DNA of 64,000 bases from Aeromonas lusitana (GCF_002812985.1 NZ_PGCP01000002.1:102533-166532), one strand, 5' to 3'; shown: positions 53,774-62,690, numbered from the stretch's first letter. Translations and numbers: made by a program. Notes: generated by a model not told the origin, from the sequence alone.

Positions 53774-54583
53774 ATGGAAGTCGAAGAAAGCGCGGCGCTG
53801 AGCGTCGCGGACTGCTTTGTCAGCGTCCCAGGTGGACGCCTCTTTGTGCGCCAATGGCGCCCCGCCCGTGCCGACAAGGCGCCCCTGATCCTGCTGCACG
53901 ACCCCCTCGGTTCCGTGGCCCAGTGGCGGGACTTTCCCGCCACCCTGGCGACCTGTCTCCAGCGCCCCGTCATCGCCTATGATCGCCTCGGTTTTGGTCA
54001 ATCCTCGCAGCAGCATGATCCCGCCAAGGGGAGCTTTATCGACGACGAAGCCCGTCTTTATCTGCCCTCCCTTGTCCAGACCCTCGGTCTGTCTCGGTAT
54101 CTGCTGTTCGGCCACAGTGTGGGGGGCGCCATGGCGCTGGTTGCGGCCTCCCTGCCAGGCAGTGGTTGTCTCGCGCTTGTCAGCGAGTCGGCGCAGGCCT
54201 TCGTAGAGGAGCGCACCCTCGCCGGGATCCGGGTAGCCAAGCAAGGCTTCGAGGAGTCGGCGCAGTTTGCACGCCTTGGGAGGTGGCATGGCGAGCGGGC
54301 CCGTTGGGTGCTGGATGCCTGGACCGAGATCTGGCTCAGCCCGGCGTTTCGTCACTGGTCCCTCGTGCCCCGACTTGCCGATGTCCATTGCCCCGTGCTC
54401 GTCCTCCACGGCGAGGAGGACGAATTCGGTTCGGCTGCATTTCCCCGTGCCATCGCTGGCGGGGTTAGCGGGGTTACGCAGATGGCGCTGCTGCCAGCTT
54501 GTGGCCATGTACCCCATCGTGAACGGGAGGCCGAGGTGCTGGCCCTGGTGGAGGCTTTTTTAAGCAGGCATCCCATCGACTGA
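53774..54583 (+). CDS. Alpha/beta hydrolase
   Basis: 269 residues. Strand/oxyanion segment LILLHDPLGS, nucleophile elbow GHSVGG, acid in HGEEDEFG and His in CGHVPHRE form a complete triad. The lid is short. Substrate unknown; the overall shape recalls esterases and hydrolases of small carboxylic esters. It is 121 bases after rlhA, and in the same direction as the three small genes that follow. Confidence 0.87.
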   Translation: MEVEESAALSVADCFVSVPGGRLFVRQWRPARADKAPLILLHDPLGSVAQWRDFPATLATCLQRPVIAYDRLGFGQSSQQHDPAKGSFIDDEARLYLPSLVQTLGLSRYLLFGHSVGGAMALVAASLPGSGCLALVSESAQAFVEERTLAGIRVAKQGFEESAQFARLGRWHGERARWVLDAWTEIWLSPAFRHWSLVPRLADVHCPVLVLHGEEDEFGSAAFPRAIAGGVSGVTQMALLPACGHVPHREREAEVLALVEAFLSRHPID

Positions 54584-54664
54584 CCACCCTTATTTGAGCG
54601 CCGGGATGGCGCCTTTATTCTCTCGGCTATTTTTTCGATTATTTTCTAGACAATGGACCTTGCC

Positions 54665-54994
54665 ATGGAAATCAATAATTTGCCGTTTTGCACCACGAAC
54701 TGGGCCGAGATCCCGCCGACCGAACACAAAGGGGAGCGCGGCCTTGCCCGCTGGCACACCCAGCACTTTGGCCCCATGCGGGTGCGGATGGTGGAGTATT
54801 CCCCCGGCTACTTGGCGGATCACTGGTGCAGCAAGGGCCATGTCCTGCTGTGCCTCGAGGGGGAGCTGCACACCGAGCTGCAGGATGGCCGCGTCTTCAC
54901 CCTGAGCGCCGGGATGAGCTATCAGGTGGCGGACAACGCCGAGCCCCATCGATCCTTCACCGAGCTGGGCGCCCGCCTCTTTATCGTCGACTGA
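54665..54994 (+). CDS. DHCW-motif cupin-fold protein
   Basis: 109 residues. The motif ADHWCSKGH with the surrounding HWHTQHFG-like and GELHTELQDGRVFTLSAGMSYQVAD strands matches the small cupin family named for this motif. It probably binds a metal through the His residues. Function unknown. The start ATG 54665 matches the family; no good ribosome site is visible, and ATG 54653 is an alternative. Confidence 0.82.
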   Translation: MEINNLPFCTTNWAEIPPTEHKGERGLARWHTQHFGPMRVRMVEYSPGYLADHWCSKGHVLLCLEGELHTELQDGRVFTLSAGMSYQVADNAEPHRSFTELGARLFIVD

Positions 54995-55025
54995 ACCCTT
55001 TTCCCATTTGATCGAGAGGTTGCCC

Positions 55026-55274
55026 ATGCTGGAACTCAGACCCAACTGCGAGTGTTGCGACAAGGACCTGCCCCCTGGCAGCGACGAGGCATTGATTTGC
55101 TCCTTCGAGTGCACCTTCTGCAGCGATTGCAACGAGCGTTACCTGCACCAGATCTGCCCGAATTGCGGCGGCGAGCTGGTGAGGCGCCCCCACCGTCCCG
55201 CCGGGAAACTCATCGCCAACCCCCCTTCCATCCAGCGGGTGTTCAACCCGGCGCTGCGGGAGCGAAGCCGCTAA
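55026..55274 (+). CDS. DUF1272 zinc-ribbon protein
   Basis: 82 residues with four Cys pairs: CECC, CTFCSDC and CPNC. The LELRPNCECCDKDLPPGS start and CPNCGGELVRRP end are DUF1272 hallmarks. Likely binds zinc; role unknown. GAGAGG lies seven bases before ATG 55026. It is 31 bases after the cupin gene and likely cotranscribed with it. Confidence 0.9.
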   Translation: MLELRPNCECCDKDLPPGSDEALICSFECTFCSDCNERYLHQICPNCGGELVRRPHRPAGKLIANPPSIQRVFNPALRERSR

Positions 55275-55410
55275 CCGCTCCCCTTGCCGCACGATGGCCG
55301 TGCCCAAGTGCCACTGGCCTGGACGCAGGCATGGCAGTGGTCACCCAGATAGGGCTTTACCTTCTCCCGGCTAGAGCCCTTATCACAAGGGCTCAACCAA
55401 GGAGTGCGAG

Positions 55411-56076
55411 ATGACGGAGCGATTTGAAGGAGAGGGGGTGCTGGCCTATGACCAGCGCATTCCCTTGCTGGTGCCGGGTTATGAGCTGCTGCATCAATTG
55501 AGCGCCGCCCAGCTGATGACGCGGCTCGGGGATGAGGCTCGGGTGCTGCTGGTGGGGGTGGGCACGGGCAGCGAGTTGCTGCTGCTCGGCAGGCTCTGCC
55601 CCGGGTGGCGGTTTGTCGCCCAGGATATCTCGGCGGACATGTTGGCCCAGGCGCGTCAGCGGGCCGACGAGGCCGGGATGGGAGACAGGATTAGCTGGCT
55701 TCTGGGGGAGTTACCCACTGCCTCGCTGCATTGCGATGCTGCACTCTGTCTGCTGGTGCTGCATTTTTTGGATGAAACCACCAAATCAGCACTGCTTACC
55801 CATATCTCCCGCCAGCTCGAGGCGGGCTCCCCGCTGCTGTTGGCGGACCTGATGACGGCAGCGGATCCGGTGGAGCGCACCGTCATGGGGCAACAGGCGC
55901 GGCTAGGAGGCCTGCCGGTGGTGGCCAGCGATCGCATGGTGCAGCGCCTCGCCGATGACTTTATTCCCCTCGATGAGGGGCAACTGCAGGAGCTGTTGCA
56001 AGAGGCCGGGTTCAGCGCGGGGCAGCGCTACTTTCAGGCGCTGGGGTTTCATGGCTGGCTGGCAACCCGGCGCTGA
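55411..56076 (+). CDS. Class I SAM-dependent methyltransferase
   Basis: 221 residues. SAM-binding motif I VLLVGVGTGSE, acidic end of strand 2 in FVAQDISADMLAQAR, and motif IV-like LCLLVLHFLDE. The substrate cannot be read from the sequence; the general type is small-molecule methyltransferases of the ubiE/tellurite-like group. AAGGAGTGCGAG is a strong ribosome site. Confidence 0.85.
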   Translation: MTERFEGEGVLAYDQRIPLLVPGYELLHQLSAAQLMTRLGDEARVLLVGVGTGSELLLLGRLCPGWRFVAQDISADMLAQARQRADEAGMGDRISWLLGELPTASLHCDAALCLLVLHFLDETTKSALLTHISRQLEAGSPLLLADLMTAADPVERTVMGQQARLGGLPVVASDRMVQRLADDFIPLDEGQLQELLQEAGFSAGQRYFQALGFHGWLATRR

Positions 56077-56137
56077 GGCTGGCGCCATCAGACGCTGCCG
56101 GAGGGAGTGAGGACGGGGGATCACAGGGCGCTGAGTC

Positions 56138-56161
56138 CGGCGGGCCCGAGGGCGCCCGCCG
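56138..56161 (-). terminator. Hairpin downstream of the secreted cupin gene
   Basis: Arms CGGCGGGC and GCCCGCCG with a short interior, 12 bases after the stop of the minus-strand gene. T-run is absent, so termination is possible but not certain. Confidence 0.5.
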
Positions 56162-56173
56162 CAGCTTACACGC

Positions 56174-56593
56174 CTATTTCTCCATCACCACATTCCAGGG
56201 GCCATCCGCCTGGATGAAGAACACCGCAGGCTCGGTGCCCTCTACCTTGGCGACATGGGGCACCTTGTCGGTCAGGGCGAAGTAGTCACCGGGGCCGAGG
56301 CGGTGCGCCTTGCCCCCTACCGTCAGGGTAATGGCACCCGACACCAGGGTCACATAATGATCCGCGTCGTGGTGGTGACTGGGGGTCACCAGCCCAGCCG
56401 GGTATTTCAGGAAGAAGCGGCTCGGCCCGCTGGTCATGTCACCGGAAACCGGGGCGGCGGCTATGCCGTTGCCCATCTCCTTCCACTTGAGATCGGCCTG
56501 GGTCATCACCTGGGCGCCGGCATTGGCCCAGGCGGGGACGCCTATCATCAGCAGCGCCGACAGCGAGAGGACGACTGCACGTATGAATTTCAT
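56174..56593 (-). CDS. Exported cupin-domain protein
   Basis: 139 residues. Signal peptide with predicted cleavage after AWA or ANA (RAVVLSLSALLMIGVPAWANA). The cupin barrel has the metal-binding pattern PSHHHDADHYVTLVSG and a second motif PGDYFALTDKVPHVAK. This resembles periplasmic DUF4437-like cupins. AGGAGAGAG precedes ATG 56593. Role unknown. Confidence 0.85.
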   Translation of the reverse strand: MKFIRAVVLSLSALLMIGVPAWANAGAQVMTQADLKWKEMGNGIAAAPVSGDMTSGPSRFFLKYPAGLVTPSHHHDADHYVTLVSGAITLTVGGKAHRLGPGDYFALTDKVPHVAKVEGTEPAVFFIQADGPWNVVMEK

Positions 56594-56809
56594 CTGCTCT
56601 CTCCTTTGCGAGTTGAACAAGCTGTTCGATACGGGCGAGGCCATCCCGACCTCACCCCTTCAAGCATAGGGCCGAGCCCGTATCAAGGCGTGGTGCCGGG
56701 CCCGCATCAACACCTGCCGCCGCACGTATCGGGAGAAGATCAACAGCCGATCAGTGCGGCCTGTTTCGCCAGGGTCGCGTGATGAATCTCAGACCCGCGG
56801 CCCTGATGG

Positions 56810-56829
56810 AGAGCCCGGCTCGGGGCTCT
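56810..56829 (-). terminator. ogt terminator
   Basis: Hairpin with arms AGAGCCC and GGGCTCT, immediately after the ogt stop on the minus strand; short T-rich end. Confidence 0.6.
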
Positions 56830-56832
56830 TGC

Positions 56833-57309
56833 TTAGCGCTGGATGCCTTCGAGTGCCAGCAGCGCCTGCTTGATGGGCAGGCCCCCCGCGTAGCCGGTCA
56901 GGCTGCCATCCCGGCCTATCACCCGGTGGCAGGGAACGATGATCGACAAGGGATTGCGGCCATTGGCGGCCCCCACCGCCCGCATGGCAGTCGGCTTGCC
57001 GATGGCGAGCGCTATGTCGCGATAGCTGCGGGTCTCGCCATAGGGGATGTCGCACAGCGCCTGCCACACGGCGCGCTGAAACGCTGTGCCCTGGGCGGCG
57101 AGCGGCAGGGTGAAGCGTTGCAATTCACCTGCGAAGTAGGCCCGAAACTCGGCCAGATAGGGGGCCAGAGCCTCCTTGTCTTGCCGCCACTCAGGCTGAA
57201 TAGGCAGGGCGCGCAGGCCATCCACGAAGTCCACGTGGCGCAGGCCGGTCTCGTCGATGGCCACCAGCAGAGCACCGCAGGCGGTATCCAGAAAGTCATA
57301 ACGGATCAT
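56833..57309 (-). CDS. ogt: Methylated-DNA-protein-cysteine methyltransferase
   Basis: 158 residues. Active-site motif VPCHRVIG contains the acceptor Cys that takes the methyl from O6-methylguanine in a suicide reaction; GTAFQRAVWQAL and YRDIALAIGKPTAMRAVG are the Ogt/Ada HTH segment. Its ATG overlaps the stop of the Ada-AlkA gene (four bases), so the genes are translationally coupled. Confidence 0.95.
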   Translation of the reverse strand: MIRYDFLDTACGALLVAIDETGLRHVDFVDGLRALPIQPEWRQDKEALAPYLAEFRAYFAGELQRFTLPLAAQGTAFQRAVWQALCDIPYGETRSYRDIALAIGKPTAMRAVGAANGRNPLSIIVPCHRVIGRDGSLTGYAGGLPIKQALLALEGIQR

Positions 57310-58841
57310 GATGTTGTCTCCTCGGTTTGCTGTGATGTTCCGGCTTGAGTCAGCAGCTCGGGTTGTTCGCTCATGGCATGCCATAGCCAGCTCGCGGCAT
57401 AGGCGCGCCAGGGTTGCCAGGCGGTGCTCAAGGTTTCCACCTCCCTGACCGGCAGCTTCACACCGCCGCCGAGCGCCTTTTGCAGCACCAGATCGGAGGC
57501 GGGGAAGGCATCCGGATCCTGGCCGGTGCGCAGCCGCCAGTAGGCGATCGTCCAGGGGCCTATGCCCGGCAGTGCCAAGAATTGCTCATCGCTCGCCGTG
57601 GCGAGGGAGAGGGCACCGCTCGCGAGCACCCCGGCGAGCCCCTGCAGCGTTCTGATCCGGCTGCCTGGCATGCCGATGCCATCGAGATCTAGCTCGCACA
57701 GTTGTGCCGGGGTCGGCAGCGCGCTAACCCCGAACTGCGCCAGGGTGCGCGCCACCAGGCGTCCCATGATGGTAATGGCGCCCTTGACCGACACCTGCTG
57801 GCCGACGATGGCGCGCAGCATCACCTCGTACTCATCCCAGCCCCCCGGCAGCCGCACCCCGGGCCAGCGTTCCTGTATCCGCGCGAGCAGCGGATCCTGA
57901 CCGAGCCGGGCACCGATGCGCGCCATGTCCGCATCGAGATCCCACATGCGCCGCACCCGATACAGGATGTCAGGCAGCACCCCCGGGGGGAGGTCGCGCA
58001 GGGTCAGCCGCAGCTGATTGCCGGGAGCCGGTTCGATGCGGATCCACCCCTCCTGCTCGCCGACCCTGTGGCGCCGCTCGTAGCCATGCTCATCGACCCG
58101 CTCCAGCCCGGGGATGGCGCGCAGCCGGTAGAATGCCAGCATGGCCTGCACATCGAACGGCGGACGGTAGGTGAGCTGCAGTGTCAGGCTCGCCTGAGTT
58201 GTCGCGTTCGCACTACCCTCTTGCGGATGTAACGATCCTTCTTGCTTGCATTCCTGCTTGCGCAGCGTGCTCGGGGCCAGGCCATAGGCGTGGCTCCACG
58301 CATCGTTGAAGCGGCGGATGCTCGCAAAGCCCGCCGCGAACGCGATGTCAGTGATGGGCAGCTGGGTCTCCGTCAGCAGCCGTTTCGCGAGCAGCAGGCG
58401 GCGCGTCTGCTCCACCTGTTTTGGCGATGCGCCGAGGTGCTGCTCGAACTGGCGCCTGAGCGTGCGCTCCGCGATGCCGGCCTCGGTTGCGAGCGCGCCG
58501 AGCGTGCTGTCCGCGAGTTCGCCGCGCTCGATGCGGGTCAGCACCTGGGCGACGAGGGCGGGCATATCTCCGCCCTGCGTCGGCGCGAGTTCCGGCCGGC
58601 AGCGCAGGCAGGGGCGTAGCCCGTGCTGCTCGGCGGCGGCGGCGAAACGAAAGTACTGCACATTGCTCTCGTAGGGGGCTCGCGCCGGGCAGATGGGGCG
58701 GCAGTAGATGCCGGTGGACAGCACGCCGGTGAAGAAGCGGCCGTCGAAGCGCGCATCCCGGGCGAGGCGGGCGGCGTGGCACTGCTCGCGGGTGAGGCCT
58801 GGGATGATCTCATCCTGGGATACGGGTTGCTCGATATGCAT
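57306..58841 (-). CDS. Ada-AlkA fusion: methyl-sensing AraC regulator with 3-methyladenine glycosylase
   Basis: 511 residues in three modules. Ada zinc/methyl-acceptor domain (GIYCRPICPAR and CLRCRPE, four Cys); AraC HTH (LGALATEAGIAERTLRRQFEQHLGASP; ITDIAFAAGFASIRRFNDAW); and AlkA glycosylase (about 215-510) with the HhH-GPD signature LPGIGPWTIAYWRLR and catalytic Asp in PASDLVLQKAL. It should sense DNA methyl phosphotriesters, activate the repair genes, and excise 3-methyladenine. GGAG eight bases before ATG 58841 sets the start over ATG 58868. The missing Ada O6-methyltransferase domain is supplied by ogt next door. Confidence 0.93.
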   Translation of the reverse strand: MHIEQPVSQDEIIPGLTREQCHAARLARDARFDGRFFTGVLSTGIYCRPICPARAPYESNVQYFRFAAAAEQHGLRPCLRCRPELAPTQGGDMPALVAQVLTRIERGELADSTLGALATEAGIAERTLRRQFEQHLGASPKQVEQTRRLLLAKRLLTETQLPITDIAFAAGFASIRRFNDAWSHAYGLAPSTLRKQECKQEGSLHPQEGSANATTQASLTLQLTYRPPFDVQAMLAFYRLRAIPGLERVDEHGYERRHRVGEQEGWIRIEPAPGNQLRLTLRDLPPGVLPDILYRVRRMWDLDADMARIGARLGQDPLLARIQERWPGVRLPGGWDEYEVMLRAIVGQQVSVKGAITIMGRLVARTLAQFGVSALPTPAQLCELDLDGIGMPGSRIRTLQGLAGVLASGALSLATASDEQFLALPGIGPWTIAYWRLRTGQDPDAFPASDLVLQKALGGGVKLPVREVETLSTAWQPWRAYAASWLWHAMSEQPELLTQAGTSQQTEETTS

Positions 58842-58968
58842 GGTGACGACTCCGAAGATGCTGTTCATGCCCTGAGACTAAGCGGGGAGGCGGGGGCTGA
58901 CTAGCCAAAAACGGACAGGGATAGGAAAAATAATCGGAGGCGGGATCTTGCGGGAAAGAGGGATAAAA

Positions 58969-58996
58969 AACGACGCCCTCGGTGAGGGCGCCGTTG
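58969..58996 (-). terminator. M32 carboxypeptidase terminator
   Basis: Imperfect arms AACGACGCCCTC / GAGGGCGCCGTT with a loop GGT, then a T-run on the minus strand; 29 bases after the stop. Confidence 0.85.
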
Positions 58997-59025
58997 TTGC
59001 ATCTGGGCAAGGGTTATTTCAGATG

Positions 59026-60504
59026 CTACTTCAGATAACGCTGCTCAAGGTGTTTGCGCAGCCACTGCGGGTTCAGCGCCTCACCGGTCGCGTTGCGAAT
59101 GAGCGTATCCGTGTCGTGCTTACAGCCCTGTGACCAGATGTGGCGGCCGAGCCAGGTGAAGATCTCCGGCAACCGCCCCGCGGTGATCAGCTGACCCATG
59201 TCGCCGAGCTCGCGCTCCAGCGCGAAGCGCAGCTGAGCCGCGTACATGGCGCCGAGCGTGTAGCTCGGGAAGTAGCCAAACGAGCCGTCCGTCCAGTGGA
59301 TATCCTGCATGCAGCCGTTCTGGTAGTTGCCCTTCGTCGACAGACCGAGCCACTGCTGCATCTTCATATCCCACAGCTCGGGGATGTCCGCCACCTCGAT
59401 GCGCCCTTCAATCAGATCGCGCTCCAGCTCGTAGCGCAGGATCACGTGGGCCGGGTAGGTCACCTCGTCCGCATCGACCCGGATAAGACCTGGCTCGACG
59501 CGGTTGTACAGCTTTGCGAGGTTTTCCGGATCCAGCGCGGGCTGAGTGCCGAAGTGGGCGCGGATACGCGGCGCTATCAGCGACAGGAAGGCCGGGGAGT
59601 GGCCGAGCTGCATCTCGCAAAACAGGCTCTGGCTCTCGTGAATGCCCATGGAACGCGCCTCGGCCACCGGCTGGCCCGGCAAGGTGCGTGGCAGCCCCTG
59701 CTCGTAGCGGGCGTGGCCCGTCTCGTGCACTATCCCCATCAGGCTGGAGACGAATTCGTCCTCGTTGTAGCGCGTGGTGATGCGCACGTCCGTCGGCACG
59801 CCGCCGCAGAACGGGTGGCTGCTCACATCGAGCCGACCGTGGGCGAAATCAAAGCCGAGCAGCCCCATCACCTCCTGACCGAGTGCCTGCTGGGTTTCGA
59901 TGGGGAAGGGGCCCTGCGGGATCAGCAGGGTGTCGCGTTTTTGCTGCTCGCTCACGGTCTGGATAAGGCCGGGCAGCCAGCTCGTCAGATCGCCGAAGAT
60001 CTCGTCCAGCCGTGCGCTCGTCATGCCGGGTTCGTACAGCGCCAGCATGGCGTCGTAGGGGCGCACCTTCAGCGCATCGGCACGCAGACTCGCGACCTCC
60101 CGCGATAGCTTCACCACCTCTTTCAGGTTCGGTGCAAAACCGGCCCAGTCGTTCTCCTTGCGCTGGCGGCGCCAGGCGTGCTCGCACTTGCTGCCGGCGA
60201 GGGACAGGGCCTCCACCAGCTCCCCCGGCAGCAGGCTCGCATCCTGCCAGTGGCGCTTGATCTCGCCGAGGTTCGCGCGCTGGGTGACATCCAGGCTCTC
60301 ACCCTCGGCTGCGGCAATCCAGTCGCCGAGCTCGGGGGCGGTGCGCTTTTCGTGAATGAGCAAGTCGAGTTCGGCCATGGCCTCGGCGCGCGCCTCGTTG
60401 CCCCCCTCCGGCATCATGGTGGCCTGATCCCAGCCACAGATGGCGCTGAGGTGGGAGAGTCGGTGCAGCTGTTGCTGATGTTGTTCAAGCTTTTGATATG
60501 ACAT
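59026..60504 (-). CDS. Thermostable carboxypeptidase 1 family (M32)
   Basis: 492 residues, the size of TaqCP/PfuCP. Zinc motif HETGH with the downstream Glu in GIHESQS; DVRITTRYNEDEF and HPFCGG are family motifs. It removes C-terminal amino acids from peptides, probably in the cytoplasm; no signal peptide. AAGGA lies eight bases before ATG 60504. Confidence 0.94.
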   Translation of the reverse strand: MSYQKLEQHQQQLHRLSHLSAICGWDQATMMPEGGNEARAEAMAELDLLIHEKRTAPELGDWIAAAEGESLDVTQRANLGEIKRHWQDASLLPGELVEALSLAGSKCEHAWRRQRKENDWAGFAPNLKEVVKLSREVASLRADALKVRPYDAMLALYEPGMTSARLDEIFGDLTSWLPGLIQTVSEQQKRDTLLIPQGPFPIETQQALGQEVMGLLGFDFAHGRLDVSSHPFCGGVPTDVRITTRYNEDEFVSSLMGIVHETGHARYEQGLPRTLPGQPVAEARSMGIHESQSLFCEMQLGHSPAFLSLIAPRIRAHFGTQPALDPENLAKLYNRVEPGLIRVDADEVTYPAHVILRYELERDLIEGRIEVADIPELWDMKMQQWLGLSTKGNYQNGCMQDIHWTDGSFGYFPSYTLGAMYAAQLRFALERELGDMGQLITAGRLPEIFTWLGRHIWSQGCKHDTDTLIRNATGEALNPQWLRKHLEQRYLK

Positions 60505-60610
60505 GGGATTGTCCTTGTTATCGTCCCTGAGAGTATGCACCCCGTACCTGGCATGATCGGGGCGCTATGATGCTAGCACCGGCGTTGGGTGCCTTGCCAC
60601 TCTGGGGTTG

Positions 60611-61192
60611 TCATCCGAGCCGCTTCTGGTGACGTTCGCGGTTCTCCGCCTTCTGGCGGTCGCTCTTTCGCAGCAACACGTAGAGGGCGCCGCTGCCGCC
60701 GTGACGGCGCTCGGCGCTGTGCATGGCCATGACAGCCGGCAACTGTGGCAGCCAGGCGCTGACATGGCTCTTGAGGGTGGCACGCGGGGTGCTGCGCTCC
60801 CCCTTGCCATGCAGGATCAGCAGGCAGCGGATGTCTCTTTGCTCGCAATCCGAAATGAATTGCGCCAGGGCCACCCGCGCCTCGCGCAAGGTCTTCTGAT
60901 GCAGATCCAGGCTCGCCTGCAGCTCGTATTTGCCGAGCCGCAGCTTCTTGTAGACCCCCTCCTGCACACCGTCGCGCTTGAAGCCGACGATGTCGTGAGG
61001 ATCGAGCAAGGGGATGGCCTCCATGCTGAGCATGTCCTGGGGCTGCGGACCGGCACTGGCGGCCTGGCGGCGCGCGAGCTGCGCCTCGGTTGGGGTCAGG
61101 GTGCCCGCCTGGGGGGCGATATGATCGCGCTTGAGTGGCCGCACGTCGGCCACCTCTTGCATAAACAGTGAGAGTTCGTCGTCGTGAGGCAC
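60611..61192 (-). CDS. smrA: Smr-domain endonuclease SmrA
   Basis: 193 residues. N-terminal SmrA-specific region with a DP(H)DIV segment (PLLDPHDIVGFKRDGVQEGVYKKLRLGKYE), then the Smr domain with LDLHQKTLREA and LLILHGKGERS, the motifs conserved in the Smr nickase/RNase fold. Basic C-terminus. Position alone in the minus direction; the DNA upstream up to 61312 has no gene. Confidence 0.88.
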   Translation of the reverse strand: MPHDDELSLFMQEVADVRPLKRDHIAPQAGTLTPTEAQLARRQAASAGPQPQDMLSMEAIPLLDPHDIVGFKRDGVQEGVYKKLRLGKYELQASLDLHQKTLREARVALAQFISDCEQRDIRCLLILHGKGERSTPRATLKSHVSAWLPQLPAVMAMHSAERRHGGSGALYVLLRKSDRQKAENRERHQKRLG

Positions 61193-61312
61193 GGCAGGCT
61201 CCCCGCATGAGAATGGGAGAGCATTATAGCGAGCCCTGGCCGCGCTTAGAATGGCGGGTCTCGGGGAGGTGACGCTGGCAGTGGCGGGGAGGGCGCCCGA
61301 GGGAGCGCCTAT

Positions 61313-61359
61313 GGCTTATTGTTCCTCGGTGGGTGTGGCCTTGTGTGCATCACCTCGTA
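61313..61359 (-). pseudogene. Diverged copy of the DUF3149 gene's 3' end
   Basis: 47 bases aligned with 61396-61440 (45 bases) with a two-base insertion. Shared are the runs AGGTGATGCAC and CCCACCGAGGA, and the stop position (TAA replacing TAG). The insertion shifts the frame in the middle, but the last codons still read PTEEQ-stop. The stops are 83 bases apart. Confidence 0.82.
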
Positions 61360-61398
61360 TGGGGAGCCCAGACCTCGCTGGATATGGGTGCCTGAGGC

Positions 61399-61548
61399 CT
61401 ATTGCTCCTCGGTGGGTGGTTTGGCGTGCATCACCTTGTAGACGAAGTAGACCCCGTAGGCGCTGATCAGCAGGAAGGTGCCGATAATCACCAGCATGGA
61501 CATCAGCCCCACGCTGTTGCCAAACATCAGGTTCATCCAAAATTCCAT
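61399..61548 (-). CDS. DUF3149 small membrane protein
   Basis: 49 residues: MEFWMNLMFGNSVGL start, one transmembrane helix (LMSMLVIIGTFLLISAYGVYFVY), and a short polar tail ending PPTEEQ. This matches DUF3149. Function unknown. The ribosome site AGGAG lies about nine bases upstream, at the edge of a perfect 8-base-pair hairpin (61559-61580) that could hide it. A tail copy is present at 61313. Confidence 0.85.
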   Translation of the reverse strand: MEFWMNLMFGNSVGLMSMLVIIGTFLLISAYGVYFVYKVMHAKPPTEEQ

Positions 61549-61558
61549 CTCGTTCACT

Positions 61559-61580
61559 CCTGTCATCCGTCGATGACAGG
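61559..61580 (-). promoter_or_regulatory. Hairpin covering the DUF3149 ribosome site
   Basis: Perfect arms CCTGTCAT / ATGACAGG with a CGACGG loop, read on the minus strand. The right arm ends in AGG of the AGGAG ribosome site, so pairing would compete with translation start. Location in the leader, 11 bases from the ATG, supports a regulatory role. Confidence 0.5.
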
Positions 61581-61715
61581 CATGATAAATACCTCTTTGG
61601 GAGGGATGAGATGATCCCGATCAAGTCCCGTCGTGGTTATTTAATCGTCAGTCCGTTCTGTGAGCGGCCTCGCACTCGCAGGATGGGGCGAGGCCGGATG
61701 GCGGGGAGAAGACCG

Positions 61716-62603
61716 TTATCTCACGGCTTGCGGGCTTGGCTCGGTGAGTGCAGTGATGCGCCAGCCTTGCTGCTCCAGCAGGGCGAGCAGGCCCTGGTCA
61801 CCGTAAAGATGCAGGGCGCCTACCACGATAAAGCTCTCGTTGGGCAGGCTGGGCCACTTCGCCACCCAGTTGTGGTTGCGCTCCGCCAGCAGGGTCTGCT
61901 CCAGCCAGCTCTGCAGCTTGGGTGGTGCCATCTCCTCTCGCAGCAGGCTAATGAGGGTCGCCTGATCGCCGTTCTGCCAGGCCGTCATCACCTTGTCAAA
62001 GCCGCTCTTAAGTTCCGGCAGTTCATCCAGTGTGCTGGACAGCATCAGGGTCTGGTTGTCACCGACGCTGGCGAGGTAGCCGAGCTGCTCGAGCAGGGTC
62101 TCCAGTCCGACGATGGGCTTGCCCCCCTCGCTCGCCCGCTTCGCGAAGTGCTGATCCACCCCGTACTCACCGCTGTAGCCGGTGCGCTCCAGCGCCGCCT
62201 GGGTCAGGGTGATGGCCGCAAACCAGGGCCGCAGCGGCGCCAGAATTGCCTCGTTCAGACCATATTGGCCGGCGGCGATCAGGGTGCGCCGATAGAGATC
62301 CGGTGGCACATGATCCTTGAGTGTCTTGCCATCCACCAAGCGGGTGATGGCCCCCATCTCCTGCCACTGCTCCTGGGTGAGGTTCGTCATGTCGACCTCC
62401 ATCACCAGGGCATGGCTCTGTTGCCAAGCTCGCTCCACGGGATCCGGCAGGGGGTAGAGCGAGGCCTTGCCCGCATGGATGGAGCCCAGCAGCCAGTGTT
62501 GTTCATTGCCCTTGTTGATGCGATAGAAGGCCGGATCGGCGAAGGCCTGCAGCGGCAGCAGCAGGCACAGCAGGAAGGAGAACAGCGGTCGATGAAATCT
62601 CAT
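61716..62603 (-). CDS. TraB/GumN-family protein
   Basis: 295 residues. Signal peptide (RPLFSFLLCLLLPLQAFA). Family motifs GSIHAGKASLYPLP near the start, EVDMTNLT, and the C-terminal VVGALHLYGDQGLLALLEQQGW. TraB/GumN proteins are predicted metal-dependent hydrolases with conserved GxH pairs (GSIHAG, VGALH). The precise reaction is unknown. AAGGAG precedes ATG 62603. It is divergent from the DUF1904 gene. Confidence 0.9.
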   Translation of the reverse strand: MRFHRPLFSFLLCLLLPLQAFADPAFYRINKGNEQHWLLGSIHAGKASLYPLPDPVERAWQQSHALVMEVDMTNLTQEQWQEMGAITRLVDGKTLKDHVPPDLYRRTLIAAGQYGLNEAILAPLRPWFAAITLTQAALERTGYSGEYGVDQHFAKRASEGGKPIVGLETLLEQLGYLASVGDNQTLMLSSTLDELPELKSGFDKVMTAWQNGDQATLISLLREEMAPPKLQSWLEQTLLAERNHNWVAKWPSLPNESFIVVGALHLYGDQGLLALLEQQGWRITALTEPSPQAVR

Positions 62604-62690
62604 GGGACTCCTTATATTTAGGGGATGGCTTCTCTTCATAACAATAAGCCCTATGATAAGTCCTCATTTGTCACAGCCAAGAGGTTTCCC

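Noticed and set aside
53679..53812. Short frame overlapping the start of the alpha/beta hydrolase gene
   Set aside because: Overlaps the hydrolase start in another frame and shows no homology; unlikely to be translated.
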